A stretch of DNA of 64,000 nt. Origin: Planococcus sp. MER TA 32b (GTDB taxonomy: Bacteria; Bacillota; Bacilli; Bacillales_A; Planococcaceae). Positions 1-8,373 of the stretch are shown here, piece by piece. The notes beneath the pieces are model-generated. The model did no database searches. It saw only the letters and a list, made by a program, of their open reading frames with translations, and was not told the DNA's origin. A program made the translations under genes and the position numbers. Numbering within the stretch: the stretch's first letter is position 1; each line of letters opens with the position of its first letter. Location: NCBI GenBank assembly GCA_023715185.1, contig JAMCAN010000001.1, positions 558,001 to 622,000 on the forward strand, given 5' to 3'.

Positions 1-6
1 GAAAAT

Positions 7-756
7 ATGAGATTAAAAAACGAAGTAGCAATCATTACTGGGGCAGCAAGCGGAATAGGACAGGCAGTAGCGGTCCAATTTGCAGAAGAAGGGGCCAAAG
101 TGGTGCTCGTCGATCTGAATTCATGTGAAAAGACAATTGGCCTTTTGAATGGAGCAGAATACCTTGAATGTCTCGGTGATATCCGTGACCCGGAATTTGT
201 CAAAGCGACTGTCAGCAGAACTGTCGAAAAATACGGGGAAGTCCACGTTCTTGTAAATAATGCGGGAACCTGCAGCCGTTTGGATCTGGAAGATATGACA
301 TTGGATATGTGGGACCGTGACCTTGATACGAATTTGAAAGCGACGTTCCTGTTTACACAGGCTGTTGTGTATCCTCATATGAAAGAAGCAGGTTATGGAC
401 GCATCGTCAATATCAGTTCGGTGTCAGGCATCAACGGCGGTGTAACTTCAGGGGGAAATGAAAAGAACGGACGCTCCGGTCCAGCTTACGCCGCTTCTAA
501 AGGAGGCGTCATCGCTTTGACAAGATGGGTGGCGAAAGAGCTGGGGCAATACGGCATCACCTGCAATTCAGTGGCACCAGGGGCAACGTTGACAGCAATT
601 ACAGCGGGTGTCCAATATGACACCAGCAATCAAGTCATCGACCGGATGGGCGATGCGAATGATATCGCGAATGCCGTGCTTTATTTTTCTACAAAAGAAG
701 CAGGGTATACAACTTCTCAAGTATTAAAAGTTGATGGAGGCGTCAGCATTGGATAA
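7..756 (+). CDS. SDR-family NAD(P)-dependent oxidoreductase
   Basis: A classical short-chain dehydrogenase/reductase of 249 residues. The cofactor motif TGAASGIG is at residues 11-18, NNAG at 84-87, and the catalytic Ser (137-140 region), Tyr161 and Lys165 (YAASK) are present. About ten extra residues lie between the Ser and the Tyr compared with FabG. It is the first gene of a five-gene acyl-CoA operon, so an inferred role is oxidation or reduction of a 3-hydroxy/3-oxoacyl intermediate. The ATG lies only 6 bases inside the window, so its ribosome site and promoter cannot be seen and a more upstream start cannot be excluded. Its stop overlaps the start of the next gene. Confidence 0.88.
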   Translation: MRLKNEVAIITGAASGIGQAVAVQFAEEGAKVVLVDLNSCEKTIGLLNGAEYLECLGDIRDPEFVKATVSRTVEKYGEVHVLVNNAGTCSRLDLEDMTLDMWDRDLDTNLKATFLFTQAVVYPHMKEAGYGRIVNISSVSGINGGVTSGGNEKNGRSGPAYAASKGGVIALTRWVAKELGQYGITCNSVAPGATLTAITAGVQYDTSNQVIDRMGDANDIANAVLYFSTKEAGYTTSQVLKVDGGVSIG

Positions 757-1228
757 GAATCGGATTCAGGCGGTATACGATGAAACTTCGCACCGGATTG
801 TGGGACGCTTGATGAAGGATGTTGATTTGTTCGGAGGTATAAAAGAAGTCTGTACTCATTTTAATGTGGAAGCTGCAAACTTCCAATGCCTGGGGTCGTT
901 GAAATATGCGACTTATGTTCAAATTGAGCGGGGCGATACAGAAGGCGCAGTCAGGTATTCGGGCAAGAAGGTATCGCAGTCAGCCGTGGAGCTGCTGTCG
1001 GGCACCGGTTTTGTCGGCTATGATGAAGCGGGAGAGCTGGATATCCATTTTCATGGAATGCTCATTGACTGCGACCAGCAAATTGATGGCGGCCACTTTT
1101 TAGCTGGAGAAAATCCCGTTGCAGTGACAATTGAATTTATTTTATTTCCGTTAAAAGGCGTGCATCTACAACGCGGCATCGATCCTCACTGGTCATTGCC
1201 GGCTTTCCAATTTACAGAAAAGGAGTGA
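749..1228 (+). CDS. PPC/DUF296 domain protein
   Basis: About 159 residues carrying a single PPC (DUF296) domain. The family signature is visible near the middle: a hydrophobic strand, then HFHG, then GGHF about ten residues later, with the two His-containing motifs that bind metal in this fold. I place the start at TTG 749 because GGAGG at 736-740 sits 8 bases upstream; the start overlaps the stop of the SDR gene by 6 bases, implying translational coupling. TTG 731 and ATG 734 are open in the same frame but have no comparable site. Bacterial PPC proteins have no firmly established function; its tight coupling to acyl-CoA genes suggests a metabolic rather than DNA-binding role (inference). Confidence 0.8.
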   Translation: MDKNRIQAVYDETSHRIVGRLMKDVDLFGGIKEVCTHFNVEAANFQCLGSLKYATYVQIERGDTEGAVRYSGKKVSQSAVELLSGTGFVGYDEAGELDIHFHGMLIDCDQQIDGGHFLAGENPVAVTIEFILFPLKGVHLQRGIDPHWSLPAFQFTEKE

Positions 1229-1236
1229 AGCAGTGA

Positions 1237-2718
1237 ATGGAGACTTTAGGACAATTAGCAGTTAAATCAGCCGATGCATATCCTGATAAAATAGCTGTAA
1301 AAGATGAGAACAGAACTTTCGACTATAAAGGATTTATCGCACGGGCAAAGGCGCTTGCAGCTTATTTTCATGAGTTGAACTTAGAAAAAGGCGATCGGAT
1401 CGGTATTCTCATGTCAAATCGTCTGGAACATATTGAATTGGATGTGGCCGTCGCATTGGCAGGTCTGATCAAAGTGCCATTGAACTACCGGCTGCATCCG
1501 AAGGAACATCAATACATGATTGAAGACGCGGGCCTCCGTCTGATTATTGGCGATCAAGGATTGATCGACGCCGTAAATCCGGATTTGCCGATCCTCTATG
1601 TCGGTGAAAATTATGAAGCTGTCATCGGAAACTATCTGGGCAAGACATTCAGCGAAAAAGTGGAGGAAGATGATCTTTTCGCCATCATGTATACATCCGG
1701 AACAACCGGCAATCCCAAAGGCGTCATGCTGTCCCATCGCAATATCATCTCAGGTGCATTGTCGCTGGCACAGGTATGTGAAGTGGATTATGAAGACATC
1801 ATCGGCCATGCGGCACCTTTGACGCACGGTTCGAACTTCCTGAGCCACGTTGCCTGGCTATATGGATTGACCCAAGTGGTCTACAGCAAATTCGAGCCGG
1901 AGGAGTTTCTCGATCATCTTGAGAAAGACAAAGTGTCGGTCATGTTCCTGGTGCCGACCATGGTGAACCTGATGATTCAGCATCCGAGTTTTGATGCCTC
2001 CAAACTTGCCACCGTCAAATCGATCAATATGGCAGGCTCAGCGATTGCCGCTTCAAAATTACAGCAAGCACTCGATAAAGCGGGCGATATTTTCATCCAG
2101 ACTTACGGCCAAGTGGAAGCTCCGATGTGCATCACGATGATGCCGAGAAATGAAATCCGCAACCGTCTTGATTCCTGCGGCCGCATCGGTACATTTGTTG
2201 ATGTGAAAATTGTTGATGGAGAGGGCCGTCAAGTAGCTGACGGCGAAGTAGGTGAGATCATCGCTAAAGGATCACTCGTCATGAAGGGCTACTGGAATAA
2301 CGAAAAAGCGACTGCCGATACACTGAAAGATGGCTGGCTTTACACAGGAGACCTGGGTTGGCGCGACGCCAAAGGGTTCGTCCATATTGTCGACCGGAAA
2401 AAGGACGTCATTATTTCAGGCGGTGTCAATATCTATCCGCGTGAAGTGGAAGAAGTGCTGAACCTCCATAAAGGTGTTAAAGAAACATGTGTCATTGGTG
2501 TACCTGATGATAAATGGGGAGAATGCGTAGTGGCCTATGTTGTGCCGAATGGCACAGAAGAAGTCACAGTCGAGCAATTGATCGGACTTTGCAAAGATAA
2601 TCTTGCGAGCTTTAAGAAACCGAAAGAGATTTTTATAGTGGATGAACTGCCGAAAAGTTCATACGGCAAAATTTTGAAACGTGAAATGAAACAAAAGCAT
2701 GTGGAGGTGATCCAATGA
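1237..2718 (+). CDS. Acyl-CoA synthetase (AMP-forming, class I adenylate-forming enzyme)
   Basis: A 493-residue ANL-superfamily ligase that would activate a carboxylic acid to its acyl-CoA through an acyl-AMP. The P-loop-like motif YTSGTTGNPKG is at residues 152-162. The A5-type region (TYGQVE), GYW motif (around 350), YTGDLGW (around 370) and hinge RKKDVIISGG (around 390) follow in order, and the C-terminal catalytic lysine lies in SSYGKILKRE. All core motifs are intact. Substrate chain length cannot be read from the sequence. The start follows AAGGAGTGAAG by a suitable distance, and the stop overlaps the next ATG (ATGA), so the operon is translationally coupled. Confidence 0.9.
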   Translation: METLGQLAVKSADAYPDKIAVKDENRTFDYKGFIARAKALAAYFHELNLEKGDRIGILMSNRLEHIELDVAVALAGLIKVPLNYRLHPKEHQYMIEDAGLRLIIGDQGLIDAVNPDLPILYVGENYEAVIGNYLGKTFSEKVEEDDLFAIMYTSGTTGNPKGVMLSHRNIISGALSLAQVCEVDYEDIIGHAAPLTHGSNFLSHVAWLYGLTQVVYSKFEPEEFLDHLEKDKVSVMFLVPTMVNLMIQHPSFDASKLATVKSINMAGSAIAASKLQQALDKAGDIFIQTYGQVEAPMCITMMPRNEIRNRLDSCGRIGTFVDVKIVDGEGRQVADGEVGEIIAKGSLVMKGYWNNEKATADTLKDGWLYTGDLGWRDAKGFVHIVDRKKDVIISGGVNIYPREVEEVLNLHKGVKETCVIGVPDDKWGECVVAYVVPNGTEEVTVEQLIGLCKDNLASFKKPKEIFIVDELPKSSYGKILKREMKQKHVEVIQ

Positions 2719-3848
2719 CCGGTGCATATGTCCATGGAATCGGCATGACGAAATTCGGGAAACTGGAATCGTCTTTAAAGGAATTATTGCTTGAGGCTTG
2801 TACGGAGGCATTGAACGATGCGGGACGCCCGAAAATTGATGCTGTTTATGTCGGGAATTTCATGGGGGGCAGTATTTCGAATCAGGAAATTCTTGGTGCC
2901 ATTGTGGCAAACGATCTGGGTCTTGGCTACATTCCATCGACAAAAGTCGAAGGTGCTTGTGCTTCGGGCGGGATTGCTTTGCGGCAAGGATTGCTTGGCA
3001 TCATGAGCGGTGAGTATGATACTGTGCTTGTGGCAGGGGCTGAAAAGATGAAACATGCTGAAACGGCCGACGTTACGCAAGCGATCAACGCCGCGATGGA
3101 TACGACGACGACTGAAAAAAATGCAGGCTTGACATTCCCGGGGTTTTTCGGGGTTTTGGCAAATCGCTATTTCCACGAAACGGATGCGACAAAAGAGCAT
3201 CTTGCCCGGGTAGCGCTAAAGAATCGGCAAAACGGCGTCAACAATCCGCTGGCGCAATTTCCAAAGCCGACGACGCTGGAAGAAATTATGGCCGCACGTA
3301 TGATTACGGATCCGCTGGGTTTGTTTGACTGTTCGCCGATGACGGACGGAGCCGCAGCTATTGTCATCTCCAGAAAAAAATCTCCGATCCATGTGCGAGC
3401 CAGTTCACAAGTATCAGGACCGACGAAAATGCAGGATGCAGTCAATCTGCTGTCTATTCCGGCAATCGGTGAATCAGGCAGGCTTGCTTACGAAAAAGCT
3501 GGTTTGGGTCCGGAAGACATTGATGTTGTTGAAATCCATGACTGTTTTTCGATGACTGAAATCATTGCAATCGAGGAATTGGGCTTCTACAATCCATTGG
3601 AAGGCTGGAAAGCCGTCGAAGAAGGCAGAACTCAAGTCAATGGCGAAAAGCCCGTGAATACAAGCGGCGGATTATTGTCACGCGGCCATCCGATCGGTGC
3701 TACCGGAATTGCGCAAGTTTACCAATTGGTGCGCCAGCTTCGCGGCAACGCGGCCAACCAGGTGGACGGCACTCCCCGCATCGCACTGGCCCAAAATTTA
3801 GGGGGCACCGGTTCATACTCGACTGTCCACATATTAGAAAGGGTGTAA
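2715..3848 (+). CDS. Thiolase-family protein (SCP2/non-condensing type acetyl-CoA acetyltransferase)
   Basis: A 377-residue thiolase-fold protein of the short group that begins with a YVHGIGMTKFGK-like N-terminus. The nucleophilic Cys82 is in ACASGG, the acid/base region HDCFSMTE is near residue 275, and the oxyanion motif GGLLSRGHPIGATG is near 318-331. It would cleave a 3-oxoacyl-CoA or condense acyl-CoAs. Members of this group usually need a Zn-ribbon/OB-fold (DUF35) partner, and exactly such a protein is encoded 3 bases downstream. ATGA overlap with the ligase gene supports one co-translated unit. Confidence 0.87.
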   Translation: MTGAYVHGIGMTKFGKLESSLKELLLEACTEALNDAGRPKIDAVYVGNFMGGSISNQEILGAIVANDLGLGYIPSTKVEGACASGGIALRQGLLGIMSGEYDTVLVAGAEKMKHAETADVTQAINAAMDTTTTEKNAGLTFPGFFGVLANRYFHETDATKEHLARVALKNRQNGVNNPLAQFPKPTTLEEIMAARMITDPLGLFDCSPMTDGAAAIVISRKKSPIHVRASSQVSGPTKMQDAVNLLSIPAIGESGRLAYEKAGLGPEDIDVVEIHDCFSMTEIIAIEELGFYNPLEGWKAVEEGRTQVNGEKPVNTSGGLLSRGHPIGATGIAQVYQLVRQLRGNAANQVDGTPRIALAQNLGGTGSYSTVHILERV

Positions 3849-3851
3849 GCG

Positions 3852-4154
3852 ATGAAAATCTACTCATGCTGCGGCAATGATTCAATTGCGAAAAAATATA
3901 ATTGCGCAGTTTGCGGCAAATCGGAATTTGAAGAAAAAGAAGTCAGTGACAATGGAACCGTGTACAGCTTTACCAAAATTCACATTGCACCAGCTGAATT
4001 TGCCCATATCGCTCCTTACAACGTCGTACTTGTCGATTTGGATGAAGCGGACGCCAAAGTGACCTCCCGTATGGAAGAAGATGTGGCTATCGGCGATAAA
4101 GTTACGCTTGACCGGATTGAAGACGGAGCGTATATCTATAAAAAAGCTTCATGA
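3852..4154 (+). CDS. Zn-ribbon domain-containing OB-fold protein (DUF35), thiolase partner
   Basis: A 100-residue protein with an N-terminal zinc ribbon (Cys6/Cys7 and Cys18-x2-Cys21) followed by an OB-fold with the typical GTVYSFTKIH strand. DUF35 proteins form complexes with SCP2-type thiolases and help bind the acyl-CoA substrate. Its position directly behind the thiolase gene (3-base gap, GAAAGG ribosome site inside the thiolase 3' end) fits this. Last gene of the operon; a GC-rich hairpin follows. Confidence 0.88.
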   Translation: MKIYSCCGNDSIAKKYNCAVCGKSEFEEKEVSDNGTVYSFTKIHIAPAEFAHIAPYNVVLVDLDEADAKVTSRMEEDVAIGDKVTLDRIEDGAYIYKKAS

Positions 4155-4166
4155 ATCCACTAGAGC

Positions 4167-4202
4167 AACAGCCGGCCCGTCTTTCAGACGGCGCCGGCTG
4201 TT
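4167..4202 (+). terminator. GC-rich hairpin after the acyl-CoA operon
   Basis: Inverted repeat AACAGCCGGC...GCCGGCTGTT with an inner CCGTC/GACGG stem and one bulged C. It starts 13 bases after the stop codon. It lacks a clear T-run, so termination efficiency is uncertain. Confidence 0.55.
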
Positions 4203-4267
4203 CCATTGAAGAAACGATTCCGAAAATTTGCTATACTGTCCCTAACAGATGAAACGGAGGCGTGACG

Positions 4268-4537
4268 ATGAGAGATACATGGGAAATCAAACATTCTTCA
4301 CATCGTATTCGGATTGAAAGCACATGGGACCAAAAGAAATTATGGGTGGACGGAGTTCTACAGGATGATCAGCCCGGGTTTACGCTCAGTTCACGCTTAT
4401 TCGGGAAACTGCGGGACGACAACGGGGAATTCCAGGAAATAAAGGTTTCATTGGGATGGAGCTGCTTTTATACGAAATGCCGGATTTTTATAGGGGACAG
4501 TCTCATCTATTCAACGGAAATTGCATGGGAAGGATGA
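4268..4537 (+). CDS. Conserved hypothetical protein
   Basis: An 89-residue protein I do not recognise. It is rich in Trp and charged residues with alternating hydrophobic positions that suggest a small beta-rich domain; there is no signal peptide or membrane segment. The ATG at 4268 lies 7 bases after GGAGG (4256-4260); a GTG at 4262 is too close to that site. A TATACT box lies at about 4232 but no good -35 is seen. The 3' end runs into the leader of the M19 dipeptidase gene, so the two are probably co-transcribed. Confidence 0.65.
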   Translation: MRDTWEIKHSSHRIRIESTWDQKKLWVDGVLQDDQPGFTLSSRLFGKLRDDNGEFQEIKVSLGWSCFYTKCRIFIGDSLIYSTEIAWEG

Positions 4538-4568
4538 GTTTCTTTACGAAAAGAGAGGAGGTGGTAAA

Positions 4569-5519
4569 GTGAAAATCATGGACATGCACTGCGATGCCTT
4601 GTTTAAAATGCAAGTGGCGAAAAGGGATTCACTTTACCATAAGCCGCTTTTGGATTTCATCGATGGAGAAGAGTTGGATACTAATTTCCGCCGGCTGCAG
4701 GCAGGAGGCGTTAAAGTCCAGTTTTTTGCGATTTTCCTCCATCCGGAATTGCCTTCTGATGAAAAATGGCAGCATGCACTCGAGCAGATTGATCTCTTCC
4801 ATTCTGAAATAATCGGGAAGAATCCGCAGATGCGCCACATAAAAAGGTGGCAGGATATCAACGAGCTTAAAGAGGATGAAATCGGTGCGGTGCTGACGCT
4901 TGAAGGGGCAGAGCCGATCGGCAACGATCCCGCAAAGCTGCGCCATCTGTTTCGCTTAGGCGTTCTGTCTGTCGGGCTGACGTGGAATACTGCAAATCTC
5001 TGCGCAGACGGTGCGGGTGAACCAAGAGGAGCTGGACTTACACTGTTCGGTAAAGATGTTGTGCGCGCAAATAATGAAAACAGGATTTTTACGGATGTCT
5101 CGCATTTGTCGGAGAAGGCATTCTGGGATGTAATGGAGCTGGCTGATTTTCCGGTTGCCAGCCATTCGAACGCACGCGCCTTATGCGACCATGCGCGCAA
5201 TTTGACTGATGGGCAGGCATCGGCCATGTTCGGTAAGAAAGCGATGATAAACGTCGTTTTTTACCCTCCATTCATCAACGCCAACAGTGACCGGGCAACT
5301 ATTTCGGATCTGATCCGCCATATCGACCATTTTTGTTCGCTGGGGGGCGTGGAACATATCGGGTTCGGCTCGGATTTCGATGGCATCAAACTCTTTATCG
5401 AGGACTTGAAAAACGCCGGTGATTATCCCAAACTGATCAATGAATTACAGAAGCATTATTCTGAAACAGAAGTGGAAGGTTTTGCTTGCCGGAACTTTTT
5501 GGCACATTTGCCGGAGTGA
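4569..5519 (+). CDS. Membrane dipeptidase (peptidase family M19)
   Basis: A 316-residue TIM-barrel metallopeptidase of the renal dipeptidase family, which hydrolyses dipeptides using a binuclear zinc site. Metal-ligand motifs are seen in order: DMHCD at the N-terminus, LEGAE in the middle, SHSNA, and GFGSDFDG near the C-terminus. I choose GTG 4569 as start because AGGAGGTGG (4556-4564) precedes it closely; ATG 4578 is an alternative. No signal peptide is present, so despite the family name it is likely cytoplasmic. Followed by a strong terminator. Confidence 0.9.
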   Translation: MKIMDMHCDALFKMQVAKRDSLYHKPLLDFIDGEELDTNFRRLQAGGVKVQFFAIFLHPELPSDEKWQHALEQIDLFHSEIIGKNPQMRHIKRWQDINELKEDEIGAVLTLEGAEPIGNDPAKLRHLFRLGVLSVGLTWNTANLCADGAGEPRGAGLTLFGKDVVRANNENRIFTDVSHLSEKAFWDVMELADFPVASHSNARALCDHARNLTDGQASAMFGKKAMINVVFYPPFINANSDRATISDLIRHIDHFCSLGGVEHIGFGSDFDGIKLFIEDLKNAGDYPKLINELQKHYSETEVEGFACRNFLAHLPE

Positions 5520-5531
5520 CGTGAATTATAA

Positions 5532-5573
5532 AAAGCGCTCTGCCGCAGGCAATTGCCTGCGGCAGAGCGCTTT
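5532..5573. terminator. Bidirectional intrinsic terminator
   Basis: Perfect 19-bp inverted repeat (AAAGCGCTCTGCCGCAGGC and its complement) around an AATT loop. It lies between the convergent dipeptidase and YihY genes and is flanked by A and T residues on both sides. Confidence 0.85.
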
Positions 5574-5581
5574 CCTTGGTA

Positions 5582-6424
5582 TCAATGAACTTTTGCTGGT
5601 TCATTCTTTGTATTTTTGTGTTTGTGGATGATGGCATTGATTTCAGCGCCGATCACCAGGATCAGACCGGTCAGGAAGAACCACAGGATCAGGACGATCA
5701 AACCGCCAAGGCTGCCGTATGTGGCGCTGTAACTGCCGAAATTAGACACATAGAATGAGAATGCGAGAGAGACAAGCTGCCATAGCACTGTCGCTATCAG
5801 CGCACCGATAATAACTTCTTTGAATGGGAAGTTCTTATTTGGCGCAATTTTGTACATGAATGCCAGGACGATGCTCATTACCGCAATGGAAATGACCCAA
5901 CGGAGCACCTGGAACAAAATTTCCGTCTGTGACGGCAAGTTCATGAATGAACTGATCATATCGATGATTGTTCCGCCAAAAATCGGCAGTACAAGCGCTA
6001 CGATGACAGCAACCAGCATGAACAAAGTCAATAGGATTGCGATGCCTTTCTGCGCGATGAATGATCTTGTTTCTTCAACGTCGTAAGCTTCATTGGTCGC
6101 TTTTATAAATGCGCTGACCGCATTGGATGCAGACCATAATGTACCAAGGATACCGACTGTCAACAGACCGCCGGCTGGTGTTGTGACAACACTGACGATT
6201 TGTTCTTCAAATGTCGATGCAACTTCGCCTGGAAGGATCGTACCCATAAAGTCCATGACACGTTGCGGCTCGATTTGCAGATACGGCAGTATGGCCAGCA
6301 GCAGGATCAATAATGGCACGATAGCTAGTAAATAATAATAAGCCTGTGCTGCCGCAAGAATCGTTGCATTGTCTTCTTTGAATTTAGCCCCGAACTCTTT
6401 GCCGAAGGATTTCATTTTTCCCAT
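5582..6424 (-). CDS. YihY/BrkB-family inner membrane protein
   Basis: A 280-residue integral membrane protein of the YihY/virulence factor BrkB family (B. subtilis YfkH group). Six hydrophobic segments are seen, starting with AQAYYYLLAIVPLLILLLA, plus the family motif W(S)ASNAVSAFIKATNEAYDVEE. The start ATG 6424 (MGKMKS) follows GGAGG by 8 bases; ATG 6439-frame codons further upstream overlap the ribosome site. The function of the family is unsettled; transport is suspected. Convergent to the dipeptidase gene, sharing its terminator. Confidence 0.85.
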   Translation of the reverse strand: MGKMKSFGKEFGAKFKEDNATILAAAQAYYYLLAIVPLLILLLAILPYLQIEPQRVMDFMGTILPGEVASTFEEQIVSVVTTPAGGLLTVGILGTLWSASNAVSAFIKATNEAYDVEETRSFIAQKGIAILLTLFMLVAVIVALVLPIFGGTIIDMISSFMNLPSQTEILFQVLRWVISIAVMSIVLAFMYKIAPNKNFPFKEVIIGALIATVLWQLVSLAFSFYVSNFGSYSATYGSLGGLIVLILWFFLTGLILVIGAEINAIIHKHKNTKNEPAKVH

Positions 6425-6580
6425 ATCTTCAACCTCCAATTTTTAATCTCCTTATCTTTTATATGCCCTCTGGAACCGCAGCTTAATCCTAAAAAAGCAT
6501 AATTAAGGCGAGTGTGGGGGGAATATCATTCATATGGAGGCTGAACACAACGTACATGGTATAGAAGATATGATCCACAC

Positions 6581-6627
6581 AAAAAAGCAGCAAAAGGAAA
6601 TCTGGCTGCTTCCTTTCACTGCTTTAT
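6581..6627 (-). terminator. Intrinsic terminator of the CNNM/CBS gene
   Basis: On the minus strand the stems AAAGCAG-AAAGGAA and TTCCTTT-CTGCTTT fold into a long hairpin followed by a T-run (TTTTTTG). It lies 13-60 bases after the stop of the upstream minus-strand gene. Confidence 0.75.
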
Positions 6628-6639
6628 TGTTTTATCTGA

Positions 6640-7941
6640 TTAATCCCCCAGAATATCAAGGGAAATCTTCAGGATATGATGATTCTCCATTTCAAGGATA
6701 GACCAGCGGAAACCGTTGTTTTCGAATGTGCTTCCGGTTTCAGCTTCAATCAGCTGATGCTGGACCCATCCGGCAATCGTATCAATATCTTCGCTGTCGT
6801 CAAATTCAATGCCGAAACGCTCTTCAAGGTCTTTCAGCAGCACCCTGCCATTCAATAAATAACGGTTTTCGTTTTCTTTAATAATATCCGCTTCCTCATC
6901 TTCATCGAACTCGTCCCGTATCTCTCCGACAATCTCTTCCAGAATATCTTCCATTGTAATCAAACCGGAAGTCCCGCCGTATTCATCGATTACAAGAGCG
7001 ATGTGTGTACGGTCTTTCTGCATCTTCACTAAAGCGGTCTGAAGAGGGGTTGTTTCATGGAAATACGGCAAGCTGTGGATAAGCTCAGTCATTTGGACTG
7101 ATCCATTGACTGCGTAATGGGTGAGAACTTCCTTGGCATTGATGAAGCCGACCAGATCGTCTTTATCGCCGTCGCGGGCGATCGGATACCGTGTAAAGCG
7201 GTGTTCCCGGATTTCCTCCAATAATTCGTCTGAACTCAGAGAATCAGGAAAAGCGATCATTTGGGTGCGCGGCACCATTACATCTTTTGCGCTGCGCTCG
7301 TCAAAGGCAAAGATATTCTGCATATAGGAGAGCTCTGTCTGGTTGATTTCGCCGCTTTGGAAACTCTGCGCCATGATGATCTTTAATTCTTCTTCGGAAT
7401 GGCCTTGCTCCGCCTGGGCAGGCTGTATGCCGAAAATGCGAAGCAGCAGCCGTGAAGCTCCCGTCATTACGAAGATGAATGGCGCCATCACTTTCCCGAA
7501 TGCATAAAGGACGGGCGCGAGCGCGAGTGTCATACGCTCAGCCGAATGCAGCGCGAGTGATTTTGGCGTCATTTCACCGATGACAACATGCAGAAATGTC
7601 ACCAGCGAGAATGCAAGGATAAAGGAGATGATCAAAGCGGATGAAGAAGACAAACCGAAATCCCTGAAAAATGGGAGAATCAGCTGTTCGACAGCCGGTT
7701 TGCCCAGCCAGCCAAGTCCAAGCGCGGTCATCGTAATCCCGAGCTGGCACGCTGACAGGTAATAGTCGAGGTCATCCAGGATTTTCTTCGCGATTCCGGC
7801 CCGCTTATTTCCTTCATCGATCAGCTGATCAATGCGCGACATCCGGACTTTCACTACGGCAAATTCCGCCCCGACAAATACGGCTGTAAATAAAATTAAA
7901 AAAACGAATAACGCTGAATTCACTAAAAGTATGGGGTCCAA
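6640..7941 (-). CDS. Hemolysin-family CNNM/CBS/CorC protein (HlyC/CorC-type)
   Basis: A 433-residue membrane protein with an N-terminal CNNM (DUF21) domain of about four hydrophobic segments, two CBS domains (about 205-335) and a C-terminal CorC_HlyC domain (about 345-430). The family includes magnesium/cobalt-related exporters such as B. subtilis YhdP and YrkA. The start is TTG 7941; the best ribosome site (GGAGGTGA) is 22 bases upstream, but a 6-bp hairpin (TCCCTT-AGTC-AAGGGA) in between would shorten the effective spacing to about 9. A multicopy palindromic repeat lies further upstream. Confidence 0.87.
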   Translation of the reverse strand: MDPILLVNSALFVFLILFTAVFVGAEFAVVKVRMSRIDQLIDEGNKRAGIAKKILDDLDYYLSACQLGITMTALGLGWLGKPAVEQLILPFFRDFGLSSSSALIISFILAFSLVTFLHVVIGEMTPKSLALHSAERMTLALAPVLYAFGKVMAPFIFVMTGASRLLLRIFGIQPAQAEQGHSEEELKIIMAQSFQSGEINQTELSYMQNIFAFDERSAKDVMVPRTQMIAFPDSLSSDELLEEIREHRFTRYPIARDGDKDDLVGFINAKEVLTHYAVNGSVQMTELIHSLPYFHETTPLQTALVKMQKDRTHIALVIDEYGGTSGLITMEDILEEIVGEIRDEFDEDEEADIIKENENRYLLNGRVLLKDLEERFGIEFDDSEDIDTIAGWVQHQLIEAETGSTFENNGFRWSILEMENHHILKISLDILGD

Positions 7942-7942
7942 T

Positions 7943-7975
7943 AAATTCCCTTGACTAAGGGATTCACCTCCGGGT
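7943..7975 (-). promoter_or_regulatory. Ribosome site separated from a TTG start by a small hairpin
   Basis: Minus-strand order: GGAGGTGA, then the inverted repeat TCCCTT-AGTC-AAGGGA, then ATTTA and the TTG start. The hairpin could bring the distant SD sequence to working distance or regulate initiation. Confidence 0.5.
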
Positions 7976-8040
7976 TAATTTGTACATGTTTAAAAAAGTA
8001 AAGATTTTTAGTCTGCATCTTTTTTGAATATGTGAGTAGC

Positions 8041-8350
8041 TGTCCAGACTCCAGCGGCCCAGCTCTTCGGGTCATAAGCCGATCCAGCTGTGTGGCTGGC
8101 GCCACTTCGCTGTTCCATCTTATGCCTTTCAGAGCTGAACGGGCGCTGTCGCTTTTCTGCTGTCCAGGCTCCGGCGGCCCGGCTCTTTGGCTTATACATT
8201 TCAGAGCTGCCCGGGCGCTGTCGCTTTTCTGCTGTCCAGACTCCAGCGGCCCAGCTCTTCGGGTCATAAGCCGGTCCAGCTGTGTGGCTGGCGCCACTTC
8301 GCTGTTCCATCTTATGCCTTTCAGAGCTGCCCGGGCGCTGTCGCTTTTCT
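8041..8350. repeat. Three tandem copies of a dispersed palindromic repeat
   Basis: Three units: 8041-8158, 8161-8230 (internally shortened) and 8233-8350. Each begins TGTCCAG(A/G)CTCC(A/G)GCGG and ends GGGCGCTGTCGCTTTTCT. The unit is an imperfect long hairpin: outer arms with GCGCCC/GGGCGC-like pairing, AGAGCT/AGCTCT, then CATAAG/CTTATG. Units 1 and 3 are nearly identical, so the array probably arose by recent duplication. It fills the gap between the CNNM/CBS gene and the HD gene. Related copies lie at 18058, 19968-20339, 35863, 39829 and 45991, with fragments at 24837, 41304 and 44668. Confidence 0.85.
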
Positions 8351-8373
8351 ATATCTAATTTACCACAAGGTGA

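Noticed and set aside
4206-4237. Possible SigA promoter before the 4268 gene
   Set aside because: TATACT is a fair -10, but the only TTGAAG is 20 bp upstream, which is too far for a standard promoter; not listed as a feature.
4634-5227. 197-residue minus-strand open frame
   Set aside because: Antisense shadow of the M19 dipeptidase, which has all metal motifs on the plus strand.
6534-6701. 55-residue plus-strand open frame with a hydrophobic stretch
   Set aside because: It crosses the terminator of the CNNM/CBS gene and continues antisense into its coding region; the hydrophobic part is produced by the hairpin sequence.
7923-8358. Open frames on both strands through the triple repeat
   Set aside because: They only translate the palindromic repeat and have no ribosome sites or family patterns.
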